Below are positions 25,033 to 33,702 of a stretch of DNA of 46,410 nucleotides, piece after piece. Positions within the stretch are counted from its first letter, which is position 1, and every line of letters starts with the position of its first letter. Under the pieces are notes generated by a model. It did no database searches. It was not told the origin of the DNA and was given only the letters and a program-made list of their open reading frames with translations. Origin of the DNA: Treponema sp. (GTDB lineage Bacteria; Spirochaetota; Spirochaetia; Treponematales; Treponemataceae); contig JAHAZA010000109.1 of the NCBI GenBank assembly GCA_018385415.1, forward strand, positions 1 through 46,410, in the 5' to 3' direction. A program made the position numbers and the translations under genes.

Positions 25033-25410
25033 ATGAATCGACTTAGTGCAATCCGCGGTGCTGTTACAGCAGAAAATACAAAGGAATCAATACAGGTTCA
25101 GACAGTTAAGCTTGTTAAAGAAATAATTGAAGCAAATAATCTTAAACTTGAAGACTTTGTTACAATTCAGTTTACATTGACAAAGGATCTTGATGAACTG
25201 AATCCTGCAACTGCATTAAGATTAGGTAAATCTGAACTTCCTTATGATTTAAGCGGTGTTCCTTTATTCTGTTCTCAGGAAGCTTACATTAAAGGTGGAC
25301 TTGAAAAAGTAATCCGTATTTTGATTACAGGATATTTTGGTGAAGCAAAGGATTTGAAATATATTTATCTTGATGGTGCAAAGGTTCTTCGCCCGGATAT
25401 TGCAAAATAA
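25033..25410 (+). CDS. aroH: Chorismate mutase, AroH type
   Basis: Converts chorismate to prephenate for phenylalanine and tyrosine synthesis. The 125-residue protein is the trimeric Bacillus AroH type: LSAIRGAVTAENTKESI holds the active-site Arg near residue 8, then FVTIQFTLTKDLDELNPATA, ALRLGKSELP (where the usual Trp of GW is replaced), VPLFCSQEAYIKGGLEKVIRILI, which matches the cysteine/glutamate and arginine active-site block. No other aromatic pathway gene is nearby. It lies between the SPFH-like gene and glgA with short gaps, so an operon is likely without an obvious pathway reason. Confidence 0.88.
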   Translation: MNRLSAIRGAVTAENTKESIQVQTVKLVKEIIEANNLKLEDFVTIQFTLTKDLDELNPATALRLGKSELPYDLSGVPLFCSQEAYIKGGLEKVIRILITGYFGEAKDLKYIYLDGAKVLRPDIAK

Positions 25411-25422
25411 GGATTTTATAGA

Positions 25423-26973
25423 ATGAAAATCTGGATGATTGCACGAGAGTACAATGGTATAGCCGAAGCTGGCGGTGTAAAAAATGCTGTGTGCTCTTTA
25501 TCAGAAGAACTTGCAAATTCTCAAAACGAAATTACTCTTTTTATTCCTGAGTATGGTTGTACAAATTTTTCTAAAATTATTGATTATAAAAATCTTCAAT
25601 CTCAGTCTTTAATCCATTGTAATGATCAGGATTATTCCGTTTCATTTGCAGAAGGAATGTGTAAAAATGTGCACATTGTTTTTGTAAAAGCAGATGTTTA
25701 TAAAGAAAAACAAAATGTATATACTTATAATCAAAAGGATCTTGAAAAATTTCCAGATGGAGTAGTTGGAACAGGCTATAAAGATTCTCTTCTGCTTGAT
25801 GTACTTTTTCAAAAGGCAGTTTGTGTCTATGCAAAGGAATATGGAAAAGTGCCTGAAGTGATTCATTGTCACGATGCCTGCGTTGCAGCTTTTCCGGCCA
25901 TTGCAAAGGTTTTATTTCCTGAAGTCTTTGAAAAAGTAAAAATGATTGTTTCAATCCACAATGCAGGCCCGGCCTATCATCATGAATTTTCTGATATTAT
26001 TCAGGCTGAAAAATATACAGGTCTTCCTTATGATGTTCTTGCTTCAAGCCTTAATGGTCAACGGGTTGAACCATATATCCTTGCAACTAATTTTGCAAAA
26101 CTTTCTACTGTTTCTTATGATTATGCCCAGGAACTTCTTGATGTTAATAATCATAATACGGATGGTTTATCTGAGATTTTCTATTCCAGAAAAATTCCTA
26201 TAGAAGGAATTACAAATGGAATTGACATAAACTCGTATACACCTGAAGACAAAAATATTTCTCTTTTACCATTTGAGTTTTCTCCTTCTGAAAAGTCTTT
26301 GTCAGGAAAATATGAATGCAGAAAGTTCTTTATTGAAAAATTTGCCCGTCAAGGAAACTCAGAAATAACGCTTTGTGAAAATGTAATTAAACAGTCAGGC
26401 TATCTTGAACCTGATGAAGATAATAAAAATATTTATTTTTCTTTTCATGGTCGTCTTGTACGTCAAAAAGGAATTCCTGTAATTATCGACTTAATCGACA
26501 AGCTTTTTGCAGAACATCAAAATGTGAGACTTATCATCAATGGACAAGGGGAGCACTACCTTCAGGAAGAACTTTCAAAGAAAGCTGAACAATACCCTGG
26601 AAAGCTTGTTTTCCTTTGCGGTTATGAACGAAGTCTTGCCCGTCTTTGTACAGCCTGCGGCGATTTTGCATTATTCCCATCAGAATTTGAACCATGTGGA
26701 CTTGAAGATTTTATAGCTCAGATTTATGGAACTATACCAATTGCGCACAGTACTGGAGGATTGAAAAAAATTGTAAATGGAAAAAGTGGTTTTACATATT
26801 CTCCAAATACAAGTGACAGACTTCTTTTAGTCTTAAATGAAGTGATAAAGAATAAGGAATGTTCACCTGACTATTATCTGGATCTTATTAAAAGTGCAGC
26901 TGATTATGTAAAAGAAAATTATAGCTGGCATATTGTTGCAAATCAGCGATATGTACCATTTTATCAAAGTTAA
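25423..26973 (+). CDS. glgA: Glycogen synthase (GT5)
   Basis: Adds glucose from ADP-glucose to the growing alpha-1,4 chain of glycogen. The 516-residue protein has the GT5 starch-synthase N-terminal domain (REYNGIAEAGGVKNAV, HNAGPAYHHE) and a GT-B C-terminal domain (FSFHGRLVRQKGIPVI near residue 344; PSEFEPCGLEDFIAQIYG near 425; STGGLKKIV). The usual KTGGL nucleotide loop reads EAGGV here, so the conserved lysine is a glutamate; this may be normal for the spirochaete branch. A short GG-rich ribosome site precedes ATG 25423, 12 bases after aroH. Confidence 0.87.
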   Translation: MKIWMIAREYNGIAEAGGVKNAVCSLSEELANSQNEITLFIPEYGCTNFSKIIDYKNLQSQSLIHCNDQDYSVSFAEGMCKNVHIVFVKADVYKEKQNVYTYNQKDLEKFPDGVVGTGYKDSLLLDVLFQKAVCVYAKEYGKVPEVIHCHDACVAAFPAIAKVLFPEVFEKVKMIVSIHNAGPAYHHEFSDIIQAEKYTGLPYDVLASSLNGQRVEPYILATNFAKLSTVSYDYAQELLDVNNHNTDGLSEIFYSRKIPIEGITNGIDINSYTPEDKNISLLPFEFSPSEKSLSGKYECRKFFIEKFARQGNSEITLCENVIKQSGYLEPDEDNKNIYFSFHGRLVRQKGIPVIIDLIDKLFAEHQNVRLIINGQGEHYLQEELSKKAEQYPGKLVFLCGYERSLARLCTACGDFALFPSEFEPCGLEDFIAQIYGTIPIAHSTGGLKKIVNGKSGFTYSPNTSDRLLLVLNEVIKNKECSPDYYLDLIKSAADYVKENYSWHIVANQRYVPFYQS

Positions 26974-27012
26974 AAAATATTACTTTTTTTTCGTTTTTTT
27001 TATGTAAACCTG

Positions 27013-27041
27013 TTGACACAAATTAGTAATTCCTATAAAGT
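27013..27041 (+). promoter_or_regulatory. tRNA operon promoter
   Basis: Consensus -35 TTGACA (27013-27018), 17 bases, TAAAGT (27036-27041); a TATAAA at 27034-27039 gives a 15-base spacer instead. It lies 18 bases before tRNA-Thr. Confidence 0.75.
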
Positions 27042-27058
27042 ACAAACATCAACAACTT

Positions 27059-27131
27059 GCTACCTTAGCTCAGCTGGTAGAGCACGTGATTTGTAATCTC
27101 GGGGTCGTGGGTCCAAATCCTACAGGTAGCT
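27059..27131 (+). tRNA. tRNA-Thr (anticodon TGT)
   Basis: 73 bases. Acceptor GCTACCT (27059-27065) pairs fully with AGGTAGC (27124-27130), discriminator T. D-stem GCTC/GAGC. The anticodon arm CGTGA-TTTGTAA-TCTCG has TGT at 27092-27094 and one T-T mismatch in its stem. T-arm GTGGG-TCCAAAT-CCTAC. The T-loop begins TCC instead of TTC, so position 55 is C. CCA is not encoded. Confidence 0.93.
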
Positions 27132-27138
27132 TTAAGTC

Positions 27139-27220
27139 GGGGAGTTTCCCGAGTGGTCAAAGGGGGCAGACTGTAAATCTGTTGGCTTAGCCTTCGTAGG
27201 TCCGAATCCTTCACTCCCCA
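27139..27220 (+). tRNA. tRNA-Tyr (anticodon GTA)
   Basis: 82 bases, class II with a long variable arm (GGC-TTA-GCC). Acceptor GGGGAGT (27139-27145) pairs with ACTCCCC (27213-27219), discriminator A. Anticodon arm GCAGA-CTGTAAA-TCTGT, anticodon GTA. T-arm GTAGG-TCCGAAT-CCTTC has one T-T mismatch, and the T-loop again starts TCC instead of TTC. It follows tRNA-Thr by seven bases in the same transcript. CCA is not encoded. Confidence 0.93.
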
Positions 27221-27225
27221 ATATT

Positions 27226-27279
27226 AAAGGTGTTACAAAGTGTGTTTTGCAAGAGACTTACTTTTTAACACCTTTTTTT
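27226..27279 (+). terminator. Intrinsic terminator of the tRNA operon
   Basis: AAAGGTGTTA (27226-27235) and TAACACCTTT (27266-27275) form a perfect 10-bp stem with a 30-base loop, followed by a T-run to 27279. Confidence 0.8.
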
Positions 27280-27322
27280 ATGTCCTTATATTTCTTCCGT
27301 TAAATTTTTGTGAGGCTTCAAT

Positions 27323-27763
27323 ATGGAATGCTTTTATGATAATGGACTTCATTTTGAATGTAATAAATGTTCTGATTGCTGCAGAAAAGTTCCTGGCTTC
27401 GTGTATCTGTCTGAAAGGGATTTGACAAGTCTTTGTGATTGGTTTAAACTTTCCCGTGAGGAATTTATTGACAAGTATTGCCGATGGGTTGGATATTACG
27501 AGGGTAAAGAGGCACTTGCTTTAATTGAATTAAAAAACTACGACTGCATTTTTTGGAATCAGAATTGCGGTTGTTCTGCTTATGGTGCCCGTCCGATTCA
27601 ATGTTCAACATATCCTTTCTGGTCACATATTATTCAGAACCGTCGTTCCTGGGACGAAGAAAAAAAATATTGCCCTGGAATAAACGAAGGTCCAGTTCAT
27701 TCAAAAGATGAAATTGATGAACAGCGTTATATGTATGTTCACAATACACCTATAACAAGATAA
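27323..27763 (+). CDS. YkgJ-like cysteine-cluster protein
   Basis: 146 residues; the YkgJ / UPF0153 family of small proteins thought to bind zinc or an iron-sulfur cluster. Cysteines are arranged as CNKCSDCC (residues 13-20), then CIFWNQNCGCSAYGARPIQCSTYPFW (split here: C near 73, CGC near 80, C near 92) and a late YCPGI. These spacings match the family. No biochemical function is established for it. TGAGG precedes the ATG. It is the first gene after the tRNA terminator and lies 39 bases before the MBL gene. Confidence 0.85.
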   Translation: MECFYDNGLHFECNKCSDCCRKVPGFVYLSERDLTSLCDWFKLSREEFIDKYCRWVGYYEGKEALALIELKNYDCIFWNQNCGCSAYGARPIQCSTYPFWSHIIQNRRSWDEEKKYCPGINEGPVHSKDEIDEQRYMYVHNTPITR

Positions 27764-27802
27764 AAAGTTTTGGTGTCAGAAGACAACCTACGGGAGAAGA
27801 TT

Positions 27803-28744
27803 TTGAAAATCCATTTTTGGGGAGTAAGGGGTTCAATTCCAAGCCCGATTTTATCATCACAGATTCAAGCAAAGATTAACGCTGTTGTTCAGCGCATTAC
27901 ACCACAGGATCTGGAGTCTTTTGATTCGAGAGAAAGATTTGTTGCAAATCTTCCGGATTGGATTTACGGAACTGTTGGTGGAAATTCCCCTTGTATTCAG
28001 CTTGTAACAGATGAAGGTAAAGAATTAATTCTTGATGCTGGTTCTGGAATTCGTGTAATGGGTAAAAATTCCACTATCCCTGAAGATAATCATTATTCAT
28101 TCTTCTTTTCACATTTTCATTGGGATCATATCTGTGGACTTCCATTTTTTGATTTTGCATTTAATCCAAATGTAAAGATAGATATCTATTCTCCTTTTGA
28201 GCATGCCAGGGAATTTCTTGCCCAGCAGATGCCTTCTGTAAATTTATTTCCAGTTCTTTGGGAAAATTTTTCCCGCAATTTTGAATTTCACACAATGGAA
28301 CCAGGTGTAACTTACACAATTGATGGTATTCAGGTTACAAGCTGTAAGGTAAGTCATCCTGGTGATTCTTATTCATATTCATTTGTAGATGGTTCAAAGA
28401 AGTTTGTTTATGCAACTGATATTGAACTTATGGATATGGGGGACTGTAATGAAGAGCATCTTGAAGCGGTTTTCCGTGATGCTGATGTGGTTGTTCTTGA
28501 TTCTCAATATACTCTTGAAGAAGCTCAGTCAAAAGAAAAGTGGGGACATTCAGCTTTCTGTTATGCAATTGACTTTGCTGTAAAAATGAATATTAAAAAT
28601 GTATATCTATATCATCACGAGCCTACTTATGATGATAAGAAACTTAATTCTATTTTAAGCGCTGCAAAATGGTATTCTGCATATATTTCACAGAACAAAA
28701 TAAATGTAGAACTTGCTGTTGAAGGTGCTGATGTTGAAATTTAA
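27803..28744 (+). CDS. MBL-fold metallo-hydrolase
   Basis: 314 residues. The N-terminus KIHFWGVRGSIPSP and GGNSPCIQL are typical of the RNase Z / PhnP / class II phosphodiesterase-like branch of the metallo-beta-lactamase fold. LILDAGSGIRVMG precedes the metal site HFHWDHICGLPFF (HxHxDH, near residue 105). KVSHPGDSYSY, DIELMD, DSQY and LYHHEP carry further ligands. Start chosen at TTG 27803 because GGGAG (27792-27796) lies six bases before it and the product begins with the family's usual MK-I-FWG. A TTG at 27770 is in frame but has no ribosome site. Substrate unknown. Confidence 0.85.
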   Translation: MKIHFWGVRGSIPSPILSSQIQAKINAVVQRITPQDLESFDSRERFVANLPDWIYGTVGGNSPCIQLVTDEGKELILDAGSGIRVMGKNSTIPEDNHYSFFFSHFHWDHICGLPFFDFAFNPNVKIDIYSPFEHAREFLAQQMPSVNLFPVLWENFSRNFEFHTMEPGVTYTIDGIQVTSCKVSHPGDSYSYSFVDGSKKFVYATDIELMDMGDCNEEHLEAVFRDADVVVLDSQYTLEEAQSKEKWGHSAFCYAIDFAVKMNIKNVYLYHHEPTYDDKKLNSILSAAKWYSAYISQNKINVELAVEGADVEI

Positions 28745-28765
28745 TCTGTAAAGGAATTTGCTGTA

Positions 28766-29857
28766 ATGAAGAAAAAACTGTCTGTTATTTTATTGATTAT
28801 TTTTATTCTGCTTGCAGGAATTATTGCAGGTGGTTTTGGCTATGTAAAAGTAAATTCTGGTTCTGTTGTTTCAAAAGATTCTGAAAATGTTACTTTAATT
28901 GATTACCAGATTAAGAACGGAATGTCAGCAAAAACTGTAGGAAATGATTTAAAAAAGCTAGGCTTGATAAAGAATTCTGACCTTTTTTATATATTTGCCC
29001 GTTATCCAAAAGCTGCTTCTTTCTTTACTGGTAAAGATTCTTCACTCTTTAAAATTCAAATGGGATATTACGAACTTACACCTGCAATGGATTTGTCTGA
29101 AATTTTTGCACAGATTTCAAGTGGTAAAGAAAAGTCTGTTAATGTTTCAATTCCTGAAGGACTTACAATTACTAAAATTGCAGATCGATTAAAGAAAGCC
29201 GGTTTTAAAAATGTTGATGATTTTGAAGCTTGCGCGACACATGAAGGTAAAAATATTCTTGCCTCCTATGGTGTAAAGATTAAAAATGAAACTGTAGAAG
29301 GATTCCTTTTCCCTGATACATACAATATTCCTGTAAGCTATACTTCTGAAAAAATCATCCGCCTTATGGTTGATAACTTTTTTGAACATCTTAAAAAATA
29401 CAAAGGGCTTGATGGTATTGAAAAAAGAGATGATTTTTATCAGATTCTGATTCTTGCCTCAATCGTAGAGCGAGAATATCGTGCAGATGATGAAGCTAAA
29501 TCTATCGCCGGGGTTTTCTATAATCGTCTTAAAATTAATATGCCACTTCAGTCATGTGCAACTATTGAATATATCATTACAGAAATTAATCACAGACCCC
29601 ATCCTGATAGAATTTTTTATTCGGATCTTGAATCTACAAGTCCATACAATACTTATAAATACCAGGGACTTCCTCCTTCGCCTATAAGTAATCCAGGACA
29701 TACAGCTCTTTATGCAGCGGCAAATCCAGAAAAGAATAATTACCTTTATTTCACTTTAACTGATGCTGCCGCCGGTCGTCATACATTCTCAAGCAATCTT
29801 GATGCCCATGTTCAGGCAACTAATGAATTTCGTACAAAGAGAGATGCAAATAATTAA
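28766..29857 (+). CDS. mltG: Endolytic peptidoglycan transglycosylase MltG
   Basis: Cuts nascent glycan strands in the periplasm and sets their length. The 363-residue protein has an N-terminal membrane anchor (5-26), a LysM-like segment (FAQISSGKEKSVNVSIPEGLT), and a YceG domain with ILASIVEREY near residue 235 holding the catalytic glutamate. GVFYNRLKINMPLQSCATIEY, SPYNTYKYQGLPPSPISNPG and YLYFT follow, all family signatures. The stop codon overlaps the dnaG start (TAATG). It heads a run that includes dnaG and rpoD, an arrangement that links it to cell growth genes only by location. Confidence 0.94.
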   Translation: MKKKLSVILLIIFILLAGIIAGGFGYVKVNSGSVVSKDSENVTLIDYQIKNGMSAKTVGNDLKKLGLIKNSDLFYIFARYPKAASFFTGKDSSLFKIQMGYYELTPAMDLSEIFAQISSGKEKSVNVSIPEGLTITKIADRLKKAGFKNVDDFEACATHEGKNILASYGVKIKNETVEGFLFPDTYNIPVSYTSEKIIRLMVDNFFEHLKKYKGLDGIEKRDDFYQILILASIVEREYRADDEAKSIAGVFYNRLKINMPLQSCATIEYIITEINHRPHPDRIFYSDLESTSPYNTYKYQGLPPSPISNPGHTALYAAANPEKNNYLYFTLTDAAAGRHTFSSNLDAHVQATNEFRTKRDANN

Positions 29858-31629
29858 TGGCCGGCCGAATTTCGAAACAAACAATTGATGCTCTTGCAGA
29901 CTGTGATATAGTCAGTGTAGTAAATGACTATACACGTATGGAAAAAAAAGGTGGCTCATGGTGGGGCTGCTGCCCATTTCATCATGAAAAAACTGCTTCA
30001 TTTCATATCGAAGAGGGAAAAAATCTTTATTATTGTTTCGGTTGTCATGCCGGTGGTGATATCGTAAAGTTCTACATGGAAATGGAAAAAGTTTCATATG
30101 TAGATTCCATTGTTGCTCTTGCAAAAAGATTTAATATTGAAGTTGTTTATGAAAACGGTTCTTATATTCCTGAACAGAAGGATAACACAAAAGAACTTTA
30201 TATTGATCTTTATAATCGTACTGCATCAATGTTCCATTATCTTTTGACTCAAACTCCACAGGGAAAGCCTGCACTTGAATATATTACAGGCCGCGGTTTA
30301 ACTATGGAAACAATCCAGAAGTTCAAATTGGGATTCAGTCCGGATGACAGAAGGTGGCTTAAAAACTTTCTTATTTCAAAAAACTTTTCACCTGAGTTTC
30401 TTTCTAAATCAGGACTTTTCAGTACAAAATTTCCTGACATTACAATCTTTGCTGGTCGTTTGATGTTCCCGATTTTTGATAAGAATGGAGAAGCTGTAGC
30501 TCTTGGGGGACGTCTTTTAAAAGGGGAAGGGCCAAAGTATATCAACAGTCCTGAAATGCCTCACTATAAAAAACGGGAAACACTTTATGCCTACAATTTT
30601 GCAAAGAAAGCCATCCGTGAACGAAAAGAAGTTATTCTCTGTGAAGGATACATGGATGCCATTGCTTACCATCAGTGTGGAATTGATTATGCAGTAGCGC
30701 CTTTAGGAACTGCTTTTACTGAAGGACAGCTTAAAATGCTTGCCCCATTTGTAAATACAGTTTTACTTTCATTTGATTCAGATGGAGCAGGTCAGGCTGC
30801 TACTTATAAAGCCATAATTTTGTGCCGTAGTCTTGATCTTTCGGTTAAGATTATTCAGCTTAAAGGAGGAAAGGATCCTGCTGAGATTATGATTAATTTT
30901 GGTGCCGATACATTGACGAAAGTTGTTGAAGGTGCTATATTAGATAATGATTTTTTATTATCTAAACTGCTAGAAAAATACCCTAAAAAGACTCCTGAGG
31001 ACAAGGTTAAAGCTGCTCTGGAGTTTTTTCCGTATGTAGATAGTTTAAGTTCAGATATACAAAAAGATTCCACACTTGAGCAATTTGCTCAGGCGTTTAA
31101 CACAAAACTGGAGGCCGTAAAGAGAGATTTCGTAAATCGTGAACAGGCTCGTTCCCGCTTAGAACAAAAAAAGACAGTGAATGGGGCTCCGGTTATTCAA
31201 GAAATAAAGCTTAATGCCGAGCTAAGAACAATCCTTGCTGTAATTTCAAATTTAGAACAATTTAATCTATTGCATGAACAGTTAACTGTAAATGACTTCG
31301 AAGATCCTTTAGCCAGACAGCTTTTCATTATTTTGGAAGAATGTTTTAGAGATCAGGAATTTTCTATTTCAGGCATCTTAAATCATTGTGCGGAAGAAGA
31401 AGTACAGAGGATGATTACAAGGGTAATTGCATCCAGAGAATTTGAAGAGAATAACCTTCAGTACGTGCAGGAAAGTATCCGATTGATTAAACGCAACAGT
31501 CTTGAACGACAACGTGACAGACTGATGTTAAAAATCCGAGACTTTAAGATTGTTACACCTGATGATCAGAATACACTGACTAAATTTCTTTCAGAAAAAA
31601 TGGAAATTGACAAAAAACTTCAAGAGTAA
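29857..31629 (+). CDS. dnaG: DNA primase
   Basis: Makes RNA primers for replication. The 590-residue protein has the N-terminal CHC2 zinc finger (CCPFHHEKTASFHIEEGKN, then YYCFGCHAGGD), the TOPRIM core (EVILCEGYMDAIA near residue 258; LSFDSDGAG near 308) and a helical C-terminal region that binds the replicative helicase. The ATG overlaps the mltG stop by one base, so translation is probably coupled. rpoD starts ten bases after its stop. This matches the classical macromolecular-synthesis pairing of dnaG with rpoD. Confidence 0.97.
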   Translation: MAGRISKQTIDALADCDIVSVVNDYTRMEKKGGSWWGCCPFHHEKTASFHIEEGKNLYYCFGCHAGGDIVKFYMEMEKVSYVDSIVALAKRFNIEVVYENGSYIPEQKDNTKELYIDLYNRTASMFHYLLTQTPQGKPALEYITGRGLTMETIQKFKLGFSPDDRRWLKNFLISKNFSPEFLSKSGLFSTKFPDITIFAGRLMFPIFDKNGEAVALGGRLLKGEGPKYINSPEMPHYKKRETLYAYNFAKKAIRERKEVILCEGYMDAIAYHQCGIDYAVAPLGTAFTEGQLKMLAPFVNTVLLSFDSDGAGQAATYKAIILCRSLDLSVKIIQLKGGKDPAEIMINFGADTLTKVVEGAILDNDFLLSKLLEKYPKKTPEDKVKAALEFFPYVDSLSSDIQKDSTLEQFAQAFNTKLEAVKRDFVNREQARSRLEQKKTVNGAPVIQEIKLNAELRTILAVISNLEQFNLLHEQLTVNDFEDPLARQLFIILEECFRDQEFSISGILNHCAEEEVQRMITRVIASREFEENNLQYVQESIRLIKRNSLERQRDRLMLKIRDFKIVTPDDQNTLTKFLSEKMEIDKKLQE

Positions 31630-31639
31630 TTAAGAACTA

Positions 31640-33634
31640 ATGAAAAAAAAGACAGTAGAAGAACCAGTAAAGAAAACTTCAAAAACTACAACAAAGACTG
31701 TAAAAACAACAAAGGCTGCAGCAAAAACAACAAAGACAGCTGCACAGACTAAAGAAGCAAAAGAAACAAAGCCTGCTAAAGAAACAAAAGCTGCTAAGTC
31801 ACAGGTTGAATCAAAAACTTCAAAAGCTAAAGAAGAACCTGATCAGGATGTTGAATTTGCAAAGCTTTTCCTTTTCATTAAAGATAAAAAGGTTATTACT
31901 TGGGATGAAATTAATGATGTTGTAGGTGTAGAATTTGCAACACAGCAGATGGATAAAATCATCTCAATGATGGAAAAAAGCAAAGTTGTCATTCAGGAAA
32001 TTGAACCAGATTTTGCAGATGATGAAGATGATGTTGTTGTTGAATCAGACGATGATGATGAATTAATGGAAAAAGATGCCGACGCAGAAATCGTTGAGCA
32101 GACTGAAAAAGAATCTTTAACAAAAAAACGTCTTGTAAGTACTGATAAAGAATCTTCAAGTGATGATCCGATTCGTCTTTATCTTAGAGATATCGGTAAA
32201 GAAAATCTTTTAACAGCAGAACAGGAAGTAACTCTTTCCAAACAGATGGAAGACGGCGAAACAATCATTAAGGATGTTATTAAAAATGCTGGAATTATGA
32301 TTCCTGAGTTTTTCTCAATTGCCCAGAAAGCATTTACTAGAATTGATCTTCATGAACCTGGAAGACCTAGAAAAGAAATCAACGAAGAAATGGCTGAAAA
32401 GCGTCGTCTTAAGAGTGCATATAGTGAATATTTAAAACCTATTCTTCCTGAGTTGAAACAATATATGCAGATTAAACGCAATCTGTTTGAAATGGATCAG
32501 AATGAAAAGATTTTTGAAAATCCTGAAATCTTAAAATTACGAGAAGTAATCCTACCTCAGCTTCAGAATACAGATATTCAGTCAGAAGAAATTGAACGTT
32601 TCAGCAAGAAATTCCTTGAAGCTACAAAGAAAATTGCAGAATATCATCATAAGCAGGAAAAAAAGATGAAAGAGCTTCGTGTAACTGATTCTGTTCAGTT
32701 AAGAAAGCTTGGTCGTCGAGTTTCAATCCGTTCTGAAGCAGCAAAGCTTGAAAAAGAACTTGGTATGAAAGCAGATGATATTCGTGAGATTTATACTCAG
32801 ATTCAGAAGATTGATAGAAAACTCAATCACCTTGAATATGAATTTGAAAATAACATTGATGAAATCCTTGAACAGGCTAAAGAAATTCAGCGTGGTCAGA
32901 AGATGATGGAAATTGCCAAAAACCATCTCATCAATGCTAACCTTCGTCTTGTTGTTGCAATTGCAAAGAAATACACAAACCGTGGTTTACAGTTCTTTGA
33001 TCTTGTTCAGGAAGGTAATATCGGTTTGATTAAAGCTGTTGAGAAATTTGAATACCGTAAAGGATATAAATTTTCTACATATGCTACATGGTGGATTCGT
33101 CAGGCAATTACTCGTTCAATTTCTGACCAGGCTAGAACAATCCGTGTTCCTGTTCATATGATTGAACAGATTAATAAAGTTGTTCGCGAAAGCCGTCAGC
33201 TTATGCAGAAATATGGTCGTGAACCTACCGATGAAGAAATTGCACAGCAGCTTGGCTGGCCTGTTGCAAGAGTTAAACAGGTTAAGAATGTTGCTAGAGA
33301 GCCAATTTCTCTTGAAACTCCAATCGGTGAAGAAGAAGATTCATCTTTGGGAGACTTCATTGAAGACAAAGAAGTTGAAAATCCAGCTTCTCAGACAGCG
33401 TATACATTGCTTCAGGAGCAGCTTCGTGAAGTATTGAGTACACTTCCTCCAAGAGAACAGGAGGTTCTTAAGATGAGATTTGGTCTTGATGACGGATATT
33501 CACTTACTTTGGAAGAAGTTGGTCTTTACTTCAATGTAACTCGTGAACGTATTCGTCAGATTGAAGCAAAAGCATTGAGAAGACTTCGTCATCCAAGACG
33601 TGCAAGTTCACTTAGAGACTATATCGAAATCTAA
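31640..33634 (+). CDS. rpoD: Primary sigma factor RpoD (sigma-70)
   Basis: Main promoter-recognition subunit of RNA polymerase. The 664-residue protein has a Lys/Thr/Ala/Glu-rich N-terminus (residues 1-70) with no fold visible, region 1.1 (FAKLFLFIKDKKVITWDEI), an acidic stretch (DDEDDVVVESDDDDELMEK), region 1.2 (DPIRLYLRDIGKENLL), a long non-conserved region, region 2 from about 434 (NLRLVVAIAKKYTNRGLQF; TWWIRQAITRSISDQART) and region 4 (EEVGLYFNVTRERIRQIEAKALRRL). The consensus promoters in this window fit a normal sigma-70 specificity. A weak terminator-like hairpin (33633-33661) follows the stop. Confidence 0.97.
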   Translation: MKKKTVEEPVKKTSKTTTKTVKTTKAAAKTTKTAAQTKEAKETKPAKETKAAKSQVESKTSKAKEEPDQDVEFAKLFLFIKDKKVITWDEINDVVGVEFATQQMDKIISMMEKSKVVIQEIEPDFADDEDDVVVESDDDDELMEKDADAEIVEQTEKESLTKKRLVSTDKESSSDDPIRLYLRDIGKENLLTAEQEVTLSKQMEDGETIIKDVIKNAGIMIPEFFSIAQKAFTRIDLHEPGRPRKEINEEMAEKRRLKSAYSEYLKPILPELKQYMQIKRNLFEMDQNEKIFENPEILKLREVILPQLQNTDIQSEEIERFSKKFLEATKKIAEYHHKQEKKMKELRVTDSVQLRKLGRRVSIRSEAAKLEKELGMKADDIREIYTQIQKIDRKLNHLEYEFENNIDEILEQAKEIQRGQKMMEIAKNHLINANLRLVVAIAKKYTNRGLQFFDLVQEGNIGLIKAVEKFEYRKGYKFSTYATWWIRQAITRSISDQARTIRVPVHMIEQINKVVRESRQLMQKYGREPTDEEIAQQLGWPVARVKQVKNVAREPISLETPIGEEEDSSLGDFIEDKEVENPASQTAYTLLQEQLREVLSTLPPREQEVLKMRFGLDDGYSLTLEEVGLYFNVTRERIRQIEAKALRRLRHPRRASSLRDYIEI

Positions 33635-33661
33635 ATAGCTCATAGACATAACAGGCTATTT
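33633..33661 (+). terminator. Weak hairpin after rpoD
   Basis: AAATAGC (33633-33639) and GCTATTT (33655-33661) form a 7-bp stem with a 15-base loop. Only an A/T mixture follows, not a T-run, so it may be attenuating rather than terminating. Confidence 0.35.
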
Positions 33662-33702
33662 ATTATATATTTACTTATTACCATTAAAGAGGTTTGACTT
33701 TT

